From Streptomyces sp. R302 (GTDB taxonomy: Bacteria > Actinomycetota > Actinomycetes > Streptomycetales > Streptomycetaceae): a stretch of 64,000 nucleotides of DNA. This document shows positions 41,955-50,000 of the stretch, piece by piece. Within the stretch, counting starts at the first letter, position 1. The number at the start of each line of letters is the position of its first letter. The stretch lies in NCBI RefSeq assembly GCF_012927245.1, contig NZ_JABBGE010000003.1, forward strand, positions 62,001 to 126,000. Direction: 5' to 3'. Under the pieces are notes generated by a model that did no database searches, was not told the origin of the DNA, and worked only from the letters and a program-made list of their open reading frames with translations. A program made the position numbers and the translations under genes.

Positions 41955-43160
41955 TCAGGCGCGGTGGGTCGCCCGGGCCAGTCTGGGGCCGAGCCAGCGC
42001 TTGAGGCGGCGCAGGGGTTCCAGGCTGCCGGCGGCGCGGTCGAGGCGGTAGTAGAGCTGCGGGGGGATGTGGGGGAGGAGGGGGGAGTGGCGCTGGCCCA
42101 GGAGGGCGAACATGCGGTCCGGCTCCAGGCTCATGTAGCGGGGGAGGTTCTCGTACCACTGGGCGCTCAGGCGGGCCGCGCTCTGGGCGGAGACGAGTTC
42201 GGCGCGGCGCCGCCGGCCGTAGGCGGTGAGGGCCGTGTCGAGGTCGGCGGGGTGGGCGCGGAGGGCTTCGGACAGGGCCAGGGCGTCCTCCAGGGCCAGC
42301 GTGGTGCCCGCGCCGATCGAGTAGTGCGTGGTGTGGGCGGCGTCGCCGAGGAGGACGGTGCGGCCGTGGTGCCAGGCGCGCGTGGTGAGGGTGCGGAAGC
42401 GGAGCCACTGGGCGGGGTCCGCGCCCCGGTCGCGGCCGATGAGGGCGTGGCCGTCGAGGAGGTCGTGGAAGAGCTTCTCCAGGAGGGCGAGGCAGTCGCC
42501 CTCGCTCATGGTGTCCAGGCCGAGGCCGGTCCACGTGCCGGGGGCGCACTCCACGACGCAGGTGGAGCGTTCGCCGCTGAAGCCGTAGGCGTAGCACCAG
42601 ATCCAGCCGTGCTCGGTCTCCTTGAAGGCGAAGCTGAAGGAGTCGAAGACCTTGCTGGTGCCGAGCCAGATGTACGGGTTCCGGCCGGTGGTGAAGGCGG
42701 CGCCGTAGGGGTCCGGGTCGGCCTCGCGCAGGACGCTGTGGATGCCGTCGGCCGCGACGACCAGGTCCGCGCCGGCGAGCTCCGGCGCGTCCGGTCCCGC
42801 GATCGGGTGCTCGTACGCGACCTCCACGCCGAGCTCGGCGGCCCGGTCCGCGAGGAGCCCGAGCATCCGCCGGCGGCCGATGCCGAAGCCGGCGTCGCCG
42901 CGGTGCACGGTCCGCTCGTCGCGGACGATCGCGAGGCCGTCGGTCCACGTCACCGAGGCGTCGGCGACGGCCGCCGCGGACTCCGGGTCGCCCGCCCGCA
43001 GCTTGTCGAGGAGCCCGGCCCAGTAGGTGACGCCCCAGCCGTACGTGGAGCCGGCCGCGTTCCGCTCGTACACGGCGATCTCGTGCGACGGGTCCTGGCG
43101 CTTGAGCAGGATCGAGAGGTACAGGCCGGCGGGCCCGCCACCGACGACGGCGATCTTCAC
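41955..43160 (-). CDS. FAD-dependent monooxygenase (PHBH family, anthraniloyl-CoA/kynurenine type)
   Basis: 401 residues from GTG 43160 (GGGAG at 7-base spacing). The FAD-binding motif KIAVVGGGPAGLYLSILLKR is at the very start. LVVAADGIHSVLRE is the DG motif and VLLGDAAHTTHYSIGAG the GD motif of group A flavin monooxygenases. The short N-terminus and the GWGVTYWAGLL stretch resemble the N-terminal part of 2-aminobenzoyl-CoA monooxygenase and VioD-type enzymes. The substrate is unknown. Confidence 0.88.
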   Translation of the reverse strand: MKIAVVGGGPAGLYLSILLKRQDPSHEIAVYERNAAGSTYGWGVTYWAGLLDKLRAGDPESAAAVADASVTWTDGLAIVRDERTVHRGDAGFGIGRRRMLGLLADRAAELGVEVAYEHPIAGPDAPELAGADLVVAADGIHSVLREADPDPYGAAFTTGRNPYIWLGTSKVFDSFSFAFKETEHGWIWCYAYGFSGERSTCVVECAPGTWTGLGLDTMSEGDCLALLEKLFHDLLDGHALIGRDRGADPAQWLRFRTLTTRAWHHGRTVLLGDAAHTTHYSIGAGTTLALEDALALSEALRAHPADLDTALTAYGRRRRAELVSAQSAARLSAQWYENLPRYMSLEPDRMFALLGQRHSPLLPHIPPQLYYRLDRAAGSLEPLRRLKRWLGPRLARATHRA

Positions 43161-43218
43161 GTGCGCTCCCGAGGGGACATGACGCTGTGCGCTGGAACAG
43201 TGGCGCACAGTAGCAGCC

Positions 43219-43839
43219 TCAGGGGAGCAGACGCTGCTCCTTCGCGACCGCCACGGCGCCGGCCCGCGTGTCGACGCCGAGCTTCGCGTAGATCCGGCCC
43301 AGGTGGGTCTTGACGGTGGCCTCGCTGATGAAGAGCGCGCGGGCGATCTCCTTGTTGCCGAGGCCGTGCGCGAGCTGCCCGAGGATGTCCCGCTCCCGGT
43401 CGGTGAGGGACGGCCCCGCGGCGCCCCGCATCCGGTCCATGACCCGGCTGGCGACCGGCGGGGAGAGGGCCGTACGCCCCTGGGCGGCCGAGTGGATCGC
43501 GGCGAACAGCTCCTCGGGCCGCTCGGCCTTCAGGAGGTAGCCGGTGGCGCCCGCCTCGATGGCGCGGGTGATGTCGGCGTCGGTGTCGTACGTGGTGAGG
43601 ACGAGGACGTGGACACCGGTGGGCGCGATCCGCCGGGTCGCCTCCACGCCGTCGATGCCGGGGCCGAGCTGGAGGTCCATCAGGACCACGTCCGGCTTCA
43701 GCTTCGCGGCCATCGCGACGGCCTCCTCGCCGCTGCCGGCCTCCCCGACGACCTCGATGTCGGGGGTGGAGCCGAGGAGGGCGAGCAGTCCGGCGCGGAC
43801 GACGACGTGGTCGTCGCAGAGGAGGATGCGTACGGTCAC
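43219..43839 (-). CDS. senR: NarL/LuxR-type response regulator, SenR-like
   Basis: 206 residues from GTG 43839. The receiver starts VRILLCDDHVVVRAGLLALL with phospho-acceptor Asp in VVLMDLQLGPG and Lys in GYLLKAERPEEL. The LuxR HTH reads LTDRERDILGQLAHGLGNKE and SEATVKTHLGRIYAKLGV. It starts 14 bases after its kinase. The locus layout with hbpS suggests the SenS-SenR system of Streptomyces, which regulates redox and iron-stress genes. The family is certain and the SenR identity is inferred from context. Confidence 0.87.
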   Translation of the reverse strand: MTVRILLCDDHVVVRAGLLALLGSTPDIEVVGEAGSGEEAVAMAAKLKPDVVLMDLQLGPGIDGVEATRRIAPTGVHVLVLTTYDTDADITRAIEAGATGYLLKAERPEELFAAIHSAAQGRTALSPPVASRVMDRMRGAAGPSLTDRERDILGQLAHGLGNKEIARALFISEATVKTHLGRIYAKLGVDTRAGAVAVAKEQRLLP

Positions 43840-43853
43840 GGAGCCGCCTTCCG

Positions 43854-45122
43854 TCAGAGGGTGAGGGGGATCGAGGCGGAGAGCACCGTGCCCTCGCCGG
43901 GGGTCGACTCCACCGTAAGCGTGCCGCCCAGCTGCTGGGCCCTGACCCGCATCGCGGGCAGGCCGTGGCCGCGGACGCCGCCGCCGTCGCGGGCCGCCGA
44001 CGGGTCGAAGCCGCTGCCGTCGTCGGCGACGTCCAGGACGACCTGGTCGTCGAGGTAGGTGAGGGTGATCGCGGCGGAGGTCGCGCCCGCGTGCTCCCGG
44101 ATGTTGGCGAGCGCGCCCTGCGCGATCCTCAGGAGCGCCGACTGCGCCCGGTCCGGCAGCGGCACCGGCGTGCCGTCGACCCGGAACGCGGCCGACTCGC
44201 GCTCCGCGAGCCCGCGCAGCGCCTCCTCCAGGCCGCCGCCCTCGGCGAGGTCGGCGGGGGCCAGGTCGTGGACGAAGCGGCGGGCCTCGGCGAGGTTCCG
44301 CTCGGCGATCGACTCGGCGGTACGGACGTGGCGGCGGGCGGTCGCCGGGTCGCTGTCCCAGGTGCGGTCGGCGGCCTGGAGCAGCATCTGCTGGCTGGAC
44401 AGGCCCTGGGCGAGGGTGTCGTGGATCTCCATGGAGAGCCGCTGGCGTTCGGCGAGGGTGCCCTCGCGCCGTTCGATCGCGGCGAGTTCGCGGCGGGTGC
44501 GGATCAGGTCGTCGATGAGGGCGCGCTGGCGGGCCGCCTGCCGGTCGGCGTGGACGAAGACGCCGGTGGCGAGGGCGGCGACGGCCGGCGGCGCGACGAT
44601 CAGGTTGGGGTCCCAGCCGCCGTGCGAGAGCTGTACCTGCGCGAAGACGACGAAGGCGGTGAGGAGGGTGACGAGGACGAGGGCGGCGCGCGCCGGGAGG
44701 GTCCGCAGGCCGGTGTAGAAGAGCGGGACCGCGCACCAGGCGAAGCTGGGCGCGAGGACGACGAGGACCACCCAGACGGCGACGACCGTGCACAGCCAGG
44801 CGATCCGGCCGGGGGTGGCGCGGCTGCCGAGGACCGGGCCGAGGAGGTAGAGCGCGGCGAGCGCCACGGAGAGCGCGACGATCCAGGGGCTGCGGTCCTC
44901 CCACCCGTGGCGGATGAGGAAGCGGACCAGGGACGCGCCGAGCAGCAGGAAGAACGCGACGTGCATGACGCGCGCCAGCCACCCGGCGTCCGGGTCGTGC
45001 GGCTGCCCGCCGCGCGGGGCGTCGCCGTGCGGGCTCTGGTCGCGCGGGGCCCGGCCGTGCCCGGGGGCCTGGGGCGGGCGGGGGTCTGGGGTGTGCCGTG
45101 TGTGCCGGCCGGTCCGGTCCAC
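43854..45122 (-). CDS. senS: NarL-type sensor histidine kinase, SenS-like
   Basis: 422 residues. A polar Pro/Gly/Arg-rich N-terminus of about 45 residues is followed by five hydrophobic segments (VMHVAFFLLLGASLVRFLI to APPAVAALATGVFVHAD) with short external loops. A HisKA_3 dimerisation helix then carries the phospho-His in RLSMEIHDTLAQGLSSQQML, and HATPase motifs include LDVADDGSGFDPSAA. Five membrane segments with little sensor domain fit SenS, which senses through the secreted protein HbpS. hbpS is encoded divergently next door. Confidence 0.87.
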   Translation of the reverse strand: MDRTGRHTRHTPDPRPPQAPGHGRAPRDQSPHGDAPRGGQPHDPDAGWLARVMHVAFFLLLGASLVRFLIRHGWEDRSPWIVALSVALAALYLLGPVLGSRATPGRIAWLCTVVAVWVVLVVLAPSFAWCAVPLFYTGLRTLPARAALVLVTLLTAFVVFAQVQLSHGGWDPNLIVAPPAVAALATGVFVHADRQAARQRALIDDLIRTRRELAAIERREGTLAERQRLSMEIHDTLAQGLSSQQMLLQAADRTWDSDPATARRHVRTAESIAERNLAEARRFVHDLAPADLAEGGGLEEALRGLAERESAAFRVDGTPVPLPDRAQSALLRIAQGALANIREHAGATSAAITLTYLDDQVVLDVADDGSGFDPSAARDGGGVRGHGLPAMRVRAQQLGGTLTVESTPGEGTVLSASIPLTL

Positions 45123-45224
45123 CGTCTCGCCTCCTTCGCGGGCTGTCCTCGGTGGCGCGCCCTCGCGGGGCCGCGCTGACCTGGGTGTACGTATCCATGC
45201 TGACCCGCGGGGACCACACGGGCA

Positions 45225-45240
45225 TCAGCCGATCGGCTGA
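45225..45240. promoter_or_regulatory. 16-bp perfect palindrome between senS and hbpS
   Basis: TCAGCCGATCGGCTGA is its own reverse complement. It lies in the 254-base divergent region, 137 bases upstream of the hbpS start codon. The motif GCTGACCC occurs on both sides of it. It is a natural candidate for a dimeric regulator, possibly SenR. Confidence 0.5.
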
Positions 45241-45376
45241 CCCCGGCATCGTCCGGTGCGCGCCGCGAGGGCAGCCGGACCGTCGACCGTACGGGGCCGG
45301 TGCCGGACCCAGGATGGAGGCAGAGCGAACGAAGCGCCCGCCCTCCTCCTCCACACGACCTCCTCGGGAGCCCGCC

Positions 45377-45922
45377 ATGAAGAAGAAGCTCGTCCTCGGC
45401 ACCGCCGTCGCCGCCGTCCTCGCCGCCGGCACCTTCGGCGCCGTCTCCGCCAATGCCTCCGCCCCGGCCGCCGCCCCCGCCGCCGCCGTCATCCGGGCCG
45501 ACGCGGGCGGCGACAACCTGTTCCGGACGAACCACCTCACCATCGAGGCCGCCACCGACGCCGCCGAGGCCGTCCTCGACGCCGCGAAGAAGGAGAACCA
45601 GCGCGTCTCCGTCGCCGTCGTCGACCGCAACGGCAACACGATCGTCACCCTGCGCGGCGACGGCGCCGGCCCGCAGTCCTACGAGTCGGCCGTGAAGAAG
45701 GCGTACACCGCCGTCTCCTGGAACGCCCCGACCTCCGAGCTCGCCAAGCGCCTGGAGCAGGCCCCGAACCTGAAGGACATCCCGGGCACCCTCTTCCTCG
45801 GCGGCGGCGCCCCGGTCACCGCCGACGGCGGCCCGATCGCCGGCATCGGCGTCGCGGGCGCCCCCTCCGGCGACCTGGACGAGAAGTTCGCCCGCGCGGG
45901 TGTCGCCGAGCTCGCGAAGTAA
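45377..45922 (+). CDS. hbpS: HbpS-like secreted haem-binding protein (GlcG/DUF336)
   Basis: 181 residues from ATG 45377 (CGGGAG upstream). A signal peptide (MKKKLVLGTAVAAVLAAGTF, cleavage near ANASA) precedes a GlcG/HbpS domain with VSVAVVDRNGNTIVTLRGD, SYESAVKKAYTAVSW and GGGAPVTADGGPIAGIGVAG. In S. reticuli HbpS is an extracellular octamer that binds haem and modulates the SenS kinase under oxidative stress. The divergent senS-senR pair supports that assignment. Confidence 0.9.
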   Translation: MKKKLVLGTAVAAVLAAGTFGAVSANASAPAAAPAAAVIRADAGGDNLFRTNHLTIEAATDAAEAVLDAAKKENQRVSVAVVDRNGNTIVTLRGDGAGPQSYESAVKKAYTAVSWNAPTSELAKRLEQAPNLKDIPGTLFLGGGAPVTADGGPIAGIGVAGAPSGDLDEKFARAGVAELAK

Positions 45923-45963
45923 GCGGAGCCCCCCCCTCACCCGCACCCTCTGCCCGACTTGTC

Positions 45964-45969
45964 TAGGAT
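45964..45969 (+). promoter_or_regulatory. Predicted -10 element for the leaderless M1 peptidase gene
   Basis: TAGGAT ends 7 bases before GTG 45977. TTGTC lies just upstream. No ribosome site is present. Confidence 0.5.
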
Positions 45970-45976
45970 CCGTACC

Positions 45977-47407
45977 GTGATCGAGACGCGTCGGACCGGA
46001 CGGTCCCCCCGGGCCGCCGCCTCCCTGGCGGCGGCCCTCGCCGTGCTCGCCGGCCTCCTCACCGGCCTCGCCGGCTGCGTGCCGGAGACCGGCGGGGTGC
46101 GGGGCACGCCCGGCGCGGCCGGGCTGCGCGACCCGTACTTCGCGAAGCTCGGCAACGGCGGCTACGACGTCGGCCACTACGCCCTCGACCTCGCCTACGA
46201 CCCGGACACCGGCCGGCTCGACGGCACCGCGCGGATCACCGCCCGCGCCACCCAGGACCTCTCCGCGTTCAACCTCGACCTCTCCGGGCTGACCGTGACG
46301 AGCGCGACCGTCGACGGCGCGCCCGCCGCCGTCAACCGCGCCGGCACCGAGCTGACGCTCCGTCCGCGCGACGAGCTGCCGGGCGGACGGGAGTTCACCG
46401 TCACCGTCGCGTACGCGGGGGTGCCCGAGCCGCTCACCGATCCCGACGGGTCGACGGAGGGCTGGCTGCGGAGCGCCGACGGGGCCGTCGCGGTCGGCGA
46501 ACCGGCCGGTTCCATGACCTGGTTCCCCGGCAACCACCACCCCTCCGACAAGGCGTCGTACGAGATCGCGCTGACCGCCCCGAGCGGGCTCGCGGCGCTC
46601 TCCAACGGCGTCCGGGTCTCCGCCGGGCCCGCCTCCGGCGGCCGCACCCGCACGGTCTGGCGCCAGCCGGAGCCGATGGCGAGCTACCTCGCGACGGTGA
46701 TGATCGGGCGGTACGAGACCACCACCGGCACGGCGCTCGGCGAGGTCCCCGTGGTCACCGCCGTCGAGCCCGCGCTCGTCTCCGCGACGGCCGGGCTCCG
46801 CGCCGAACTCCCCACGCTCCTCGCCCGCCAGCGGGACCGCTTCGGCCCCTACCCCTTCTCCGCCGCCGGGGCCGTCGTCACCGCCGACGGACTCCTCGGC
46901 TACGCCCTGGAGACCCAGACCCGGCCCGTCTTCCCGGCCGGCTCCTTCGACCGCACGACGCTCGTCCACGAACTGGCCCACCAGTGGTTCGGGAACTCCG
47001 TCACCCCCGAGTCCTGGCAGGACATCTGGCTCAACGAGGGCTTCGCCACCTACGCCGAGTGGCTGTACGCGGAGGAGTACGGCTCCGTGCCCGCCGCCGA
47101 CAGCTTCGCGGCCGCCTTCGCCGAGGACGCCAACTGGGCCTTCCCGCCCGCCGATCCGCCCACCGCCGAGAACCTCTTCGACCCGCCCGTCTACCAGCGC
47201 GGCGCGATGGTCCTCCACAAGCTCCGGGAGACCGTCGGCGACCGCGTCTTCGACGAGCTGCTGCGCGGCTGGGCCGCGAAGTACCGGCACGCCAACGCCT
47301 CCACGGAGGACTTCACGGCCTACGCGGAGAGCGTGGCGGGCCGGGACCTGGACGGGGTGTGGGACGTCTGGCTGTACGGCGGCGGCGGCCGGCCGGCGGA
47401 GCCCTAG
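45977..47407 (+). CDS. M1-family zinc metallopeptidase, lipoprotein
   Basis: 476 residues from GTG 45977. A lipoprotein signal with lipobox TGLAGCVPE starts the protein. An N-terminal beta-saddle domain precedes the gluzincin site VHELAHQWFGNSV with NEGFATYAEWLY (HExxH-x18-E) near residue 335-360. The GAMEN-type exopeptidase loop is replaced by GYALETQTRP, as in related bacterial M1 enzymes. It probably acts as a cell-surface aminopeptidase. The convergent acetyltransferase gene ends 5 bases away. Confidence 0.92.
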   Translation: MIETRRTGRSPRAAASLAAALAVLAGLLTGLAGCVPETGGVRGTPGAAGLRDPYFAKLGNGGYDVGHYALDLAYDPDTGRLDGTARITARATQDLSAFNLDLSGLTVTSATVDGAPAAVNRAGTELTLRPRDELPGGREFTVTVAYAGVPEPLTDPDGSTEGWLRSADGAVAVGEPAGSMTWFPGNHHPSDKASYEIALTAPSGLAALSNGVRVSAGPASGGRTRTVWRQPEPMASYLATVMIGRYETTTGTALGEVPVVTAVEPALVSATAGLRAELPTLLARQRDRFGPYPFSAAGAVVTADGLLGYALETQTRPVFPAGSFDRTTLVHELAHQWFGNSVTPESWQDIWLNEGFATYAEWLYAEEYGSVPAADSFAAAFAEDANWAFPPADPPTAENLFDPPVYQRGAMVLHKLRETVGDRVFDELLRGWAAKYRHANASTEDFTAYAESVAGRDLDGVWDVWLYGGGGRPAEP

Positions 47408-47411
47408 CCGC

Positions 47412-47933
47412 CTAGAGGGCCTTTCTGAGGACCACGCACGGGCGGCCGTGCGCCAGGTCCGGGCGGCGGGCGGTCTCCTCGTACCCGAGGGCGGTCCAGA
47501 AGGCGAGGGCCTTCGGGTTGTTCTCCAGGACGGCGAGCTTGAGACCCGTACGCCCTTTGGCGCGGAAGCCGTCCTCGACGTGCCGGGCGAGGCGGCGGCC
47601 GAAGCCGGCGCGCCGCTCGTCCGCGTGGACCATGAGGAGGCCCAGCCAGGGGTCCGGGTCGGCCGGGTCGGGGTGGTGGCCGAGCGTCACGGCGACGGCG
47701 ACGAGGCGGCCCTCGGAGCGGGCCAGGAGGACCTCGGCGGAGGGCTCGGCGAGTTCGTCGGCGAGGGCGGCCGCGACCTGCTCGGGGCGGATCGCGTCCG
47801 GGTCCGGGAAGTCACCGCTGAGCTGGTGGAACGCGCGGTTCGAGGCGTACAGCGCGGTGAGTTCGGTGAGCAGCGGCCCGGGCAGCGCGGCGCCGTCCTC
47901 CAGGGCCCTGGGCGCGAGGGTCTCGACGATCAC
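47412..47933 (-). CDS. GNAT family N-acetyltransferase
   Basis: 173 residues from GTG 47933. The core motifs are GRLVAVAVTLGHHPDPADPD, LMVHADERRAGFGRRLARHV (acetyl-CoA binding R-x-x-G-x-G) and KLAVLENNPKALAFWTALGY. The substrate is unknown. It stands between the convergent peptidase gene and the terD-like gene. Confidence 0.87.
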   Translation of the reverse strand: MIVETLAPRALEDGAALPGPLLTELTALYASNRAFHQLSGDFPDPDAIRPEQVAAALADELAEPSAEVLLARSEGRLVAVAVTLGHHPDPADPDPWLGLLMVHADERRAGFGRRLARHVEDGFRAKGRTGLKLAVLENNPKALAFWTALGYEETARRPDLAHGRPCVVLRKAL

Positions 47934-47999
47934 GGGGCAAGGGTAGGGCCCCGGCGGGTCGAAACCCGGCCGGGGCCCGGTGGCTCGGGGAGCCGTGTG

Positions 48000-48575
48000 T
48001 CAGAGGTTCACGCCGAAGTCGCGGGCGATGCCCTCCAGGCCGGAGGCGTAGCCCTGGCCGACGGCGCGGAACTTCCACTCGGCGCCGTTGCGGTACAGCT
48101 CGCCGAAGACCATGGCGGTCTCGGTGGCGGCGTCCTCGGAGAGGTCGTAGCGGGCGATCTCGGCGCCGCCGGCCTGGTTGACGATGCGGATGTACGCGTT
48201 GCGCACCTGGCCGAAGTTCTGCGAGCGGGAGACCGCGTCGTAGATGGAGACCGGGAAGACGATCTTGTCGACGGTCGCCGGGAGGCCCGCGAGGTTGACG
48301 TTGATCTGCTCGTCGTCGCCGCCGCCCTCACCCGTGCGGTTGTCACCCGTGTGGACGATGGTCTGGTCCGGGGTGGACTTGTTGTTGAAGAAGACGAAGT
48401 GGGCGTCCGAGGCCACCTTGCCGACGGCGTCGACGCCGATCGCGGAGGCGTCGAGGTCGAAGTCGGTGCCGGTCGTCGTGCGGACGTCCCAGCCGAGGCC
48501 CACGGTGACGGCGGTCAGACCCGGCGCCTCCTTGGTGAGGGAGACGTTGCCGCCCTTGGTGAGGCTCACAGCCAT
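48000..48575 (-). CDS. terD: TerD family calcium-binding stress protein
   Basis: 191 residues from ATG 48575 (GAAAGGG upstream), the standard TerD length. Conserved elements are [60 protein letters not shown] and the acidic [16 protein letters not shown], which form the two-calcium site. TerD proteins are linked to tellurite and oxidative stress tolerance and to differentiation in Streptomyces. It is monocistronic and unlinked to other ter genes apart from the TerD domain fused to Mrr at 33.8 kb. Confidence 0.95.
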   Translation of the reverse strand: MAVSLTKGGNVSLTKEAPGLTAVTVGLGWDVRTTTGTDFDLDASAIGVDAVGKVASDAHFVFFNNKSTPDQTIVHTGDNRTGEGGGDDEQINVNLAGLPATVDKIVFPVSIYDAVSRSQNFGQVRNAYIRIVNQAGGAEIARYDLSEDAATETAMVFGELYRNGAEWKFRAVGQGYASGLEGIARDFGVNL

Positions 48576-48702
48576 GGGGGAGACCCTTTCATCGTGGTTC
48601 ATCACGTTCTCTTCGCCGGGAGAAACGCGGGACGGCGTCCCGTGGTTCCCGTCGGCGAAAACAGGATGACGGTCCGTGCCCGTCCCGGGGAACATGGAAG
48701 GC

Positions 48703-49131
48703 ATGTCAGGTCCGTATCAGATCCGCGGCTCCGTCTCGCTGCCCGAGGCCGAGCTCCAGTGGCGTTTCTCGCGCTCCTCGGGTCCCGGCGGCCAGCACGT
48801 GAACACGTCCGACTCGCGCGTCGAGCTGCTCTTCGACCTCGCCGCGACCCGGGCGCTGCCCGAGGTGTGGAAGGCCCGCGCCCTGGAACGGCTCGCCTCC
48901 CGGCTCGTGGACGGCGTGCTGACCGTACGGGCCTCGGAGCACCGCTCCCAGTGGCGCAACCGCGAGACGGCCGCCGTCCGGCTCGCCGCGCTCCTCGCCG
49001 AGGCGACCGCCCCGCCGCCGAAGCCGCGCCGCGCGACGAGGATCCCGCGGGGCATCAACGAGCGCCGGCTGCGGGAGAAGAAGCAGCGCGCCGAGACGAA
49101 GCGCGGCCGGCAGGGCCGCGACTGGGGCTGA
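48703..49131 (+). CDS. arfB: Ribosome-rescue peptidyl-tRNA hydrolase ArfB (YaeJ)
   Basis: 142 residues from ATG 48703. The class I release-factor-like catalytic loop [18 protein letters not shown] contains GGQ at residues 29-31. The C-terminus is a long basic helix ([20 protein letters not shown]) that enters the mRNA channel of stalled ribosomes. It lacks the codon-recognition domain of RF1/RF2. It releases nascent chains on non-stop complexes. Confidence 0.95.
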   Translation: MSGPYQIRGSVSLPEAELQWRFSRSSGPGGQHVNTSDSRVELLFDLAATRALPEVWKARALERLASRLVDGVLTVRASEHRSQWRNRETAAVRLAALLAEATAPPPKPRRATRIPRGINERRLREKKQRAETKRGRQGRDWG

Positions 49132-49163
49132 TCCGCGACCGGGCCGACCCGCCGCGGCGGCGT

Positions 49164-49727
49164 TCAGCCCAGGTGGCGGTAGCGGCCCCGGAAGTAGGTG
49201 AGGGGCGCGCCGTCCGGCGCGGGCAGGCCGACCGAGAGGACGCGGCCGACGACGAGGGTGTGGTCGCCCGCCACCACCCGGCTCTCCGTGCGGCACTCCA
49301 GGGTGGCGAGCGCCCCGTCGAGCAGCGGCGCCCCGCTCTCCGCGCCGCGCGTGTACGGCAGGTCGGCGAAGAGGAGGCGGTCCGAGACGCGGCCCTTCAT
49401 CGAGAAGCGGCCGGCGATCTGCCGCTGCTCCTCGGCGAGGAGCGACACCGCCCAGACCGGGACCTCTTCCAGGAGGTCGTCCATCCGGGAGCCGTTGCGC
49501 AGGCTCACCAGGACCAGCGGCGGGTCGAGCGAGACGGAGAGGAAGGCGGTGGCGGTCATGCCGACGTCCTCGCCGCGCGGGCCGTCGTCGGGGTCGTGCG
49601 CGGTCACCAGGACCACTCCGGCCGCGAGGCGGGACATGGCCGCCCGGAACTCGTCGTCGCTCACCCCCTCAGCATGAGGGATGGCGAGATCGGTGACGGG
49701 CGGCGAGGGCGGGGTCTTCTGCAGCAC
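49164..49727 (-). CDS. Flavin reductase domain protein
   Basis: 187 residues. The flavin-reductase-like (HpaC/FMN-binding split barrel) core reads FRAAMSRLAAGVVLVTAHDP, GMTATAFLSVSLDPPLVLVS and VWAVSLLAEEQRQIAGRFSM. It reduces FMN or FAD with NAD(P)H, usually for a partner monooxygenase. No partner is adjacent; the FAD monooxygenase at 42 kb holds its own flavin. Confidence 0.9.
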   Translation of the reverse strand: MLQKTPPSPPVTDLAIPHAEGVSDDEFRAAMSRLAAGVVLVTAHDPDDGPRGEDVGMTATAFLSVSLDPPLVLVSLRNGSRMDDLLEEVPVWAVSLLAEEQRQIAGRFSMKGRVSDRLLFADLPYTRGAESGAPLLDGALATLECRTESRVVAGDHTLVVGRVLSVGLPAPDGAPLTYFRGRYRHLG

Positions 49728-49858
49728 ACCGGAACGCTAGGCGGGGCCCGCGCCGGCCCGCATCGGGCGGGGGGACCAGAGCGGCGCCCGGCAAGGGTCC
49801 TAGGACCCGGGCGGGGAGCAGGCGGGGGAGCAGGCGGGGAACAGGGCATTCCAGGGCT

Positions 49859-49874
49859 TGTGACTTGAGTCACA
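49859..49874. promoter_or_regulatory. Perfect inverted repeat upstream of cdgB
   Basis: TGTGAC and GTCACA flank TTGA, giving a 16-base perfect palindrome. It lies in the divergent region between the flavin reductase gene and cdgB. The spacer is one base too short for the BldD form, so another regulator may bind it. Confidence 0.5.
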
Positions 49875-49889
49875 CAGGCCACTATTTGC

Positions 49890-49902
49890 TGACCCTGTGT
49901 AC
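49890..49902 (+). promoter_or_regulatory. BldD-box-like site upstream of cdgB
   Basis: TGACCCTGTGTAC follows the BldD consensus TnACnC(A/T)GnGTnA at every fixed position but the last. It lies 98 bases before the cdgB start. cdgB is a known direct BldD target in S. coelicolor, so a site here is expected. Confidence 0.6.
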
Positions 49903-50000
49903 CGGGTGCGCAGCTCGCTGTGATTCAGTGGCGGAGACAGTGCAGCACGAAGCCGATGAGAACCCTGGAGTTGCTGTCGAGGTCTCGGGGAGAGCGAGCG

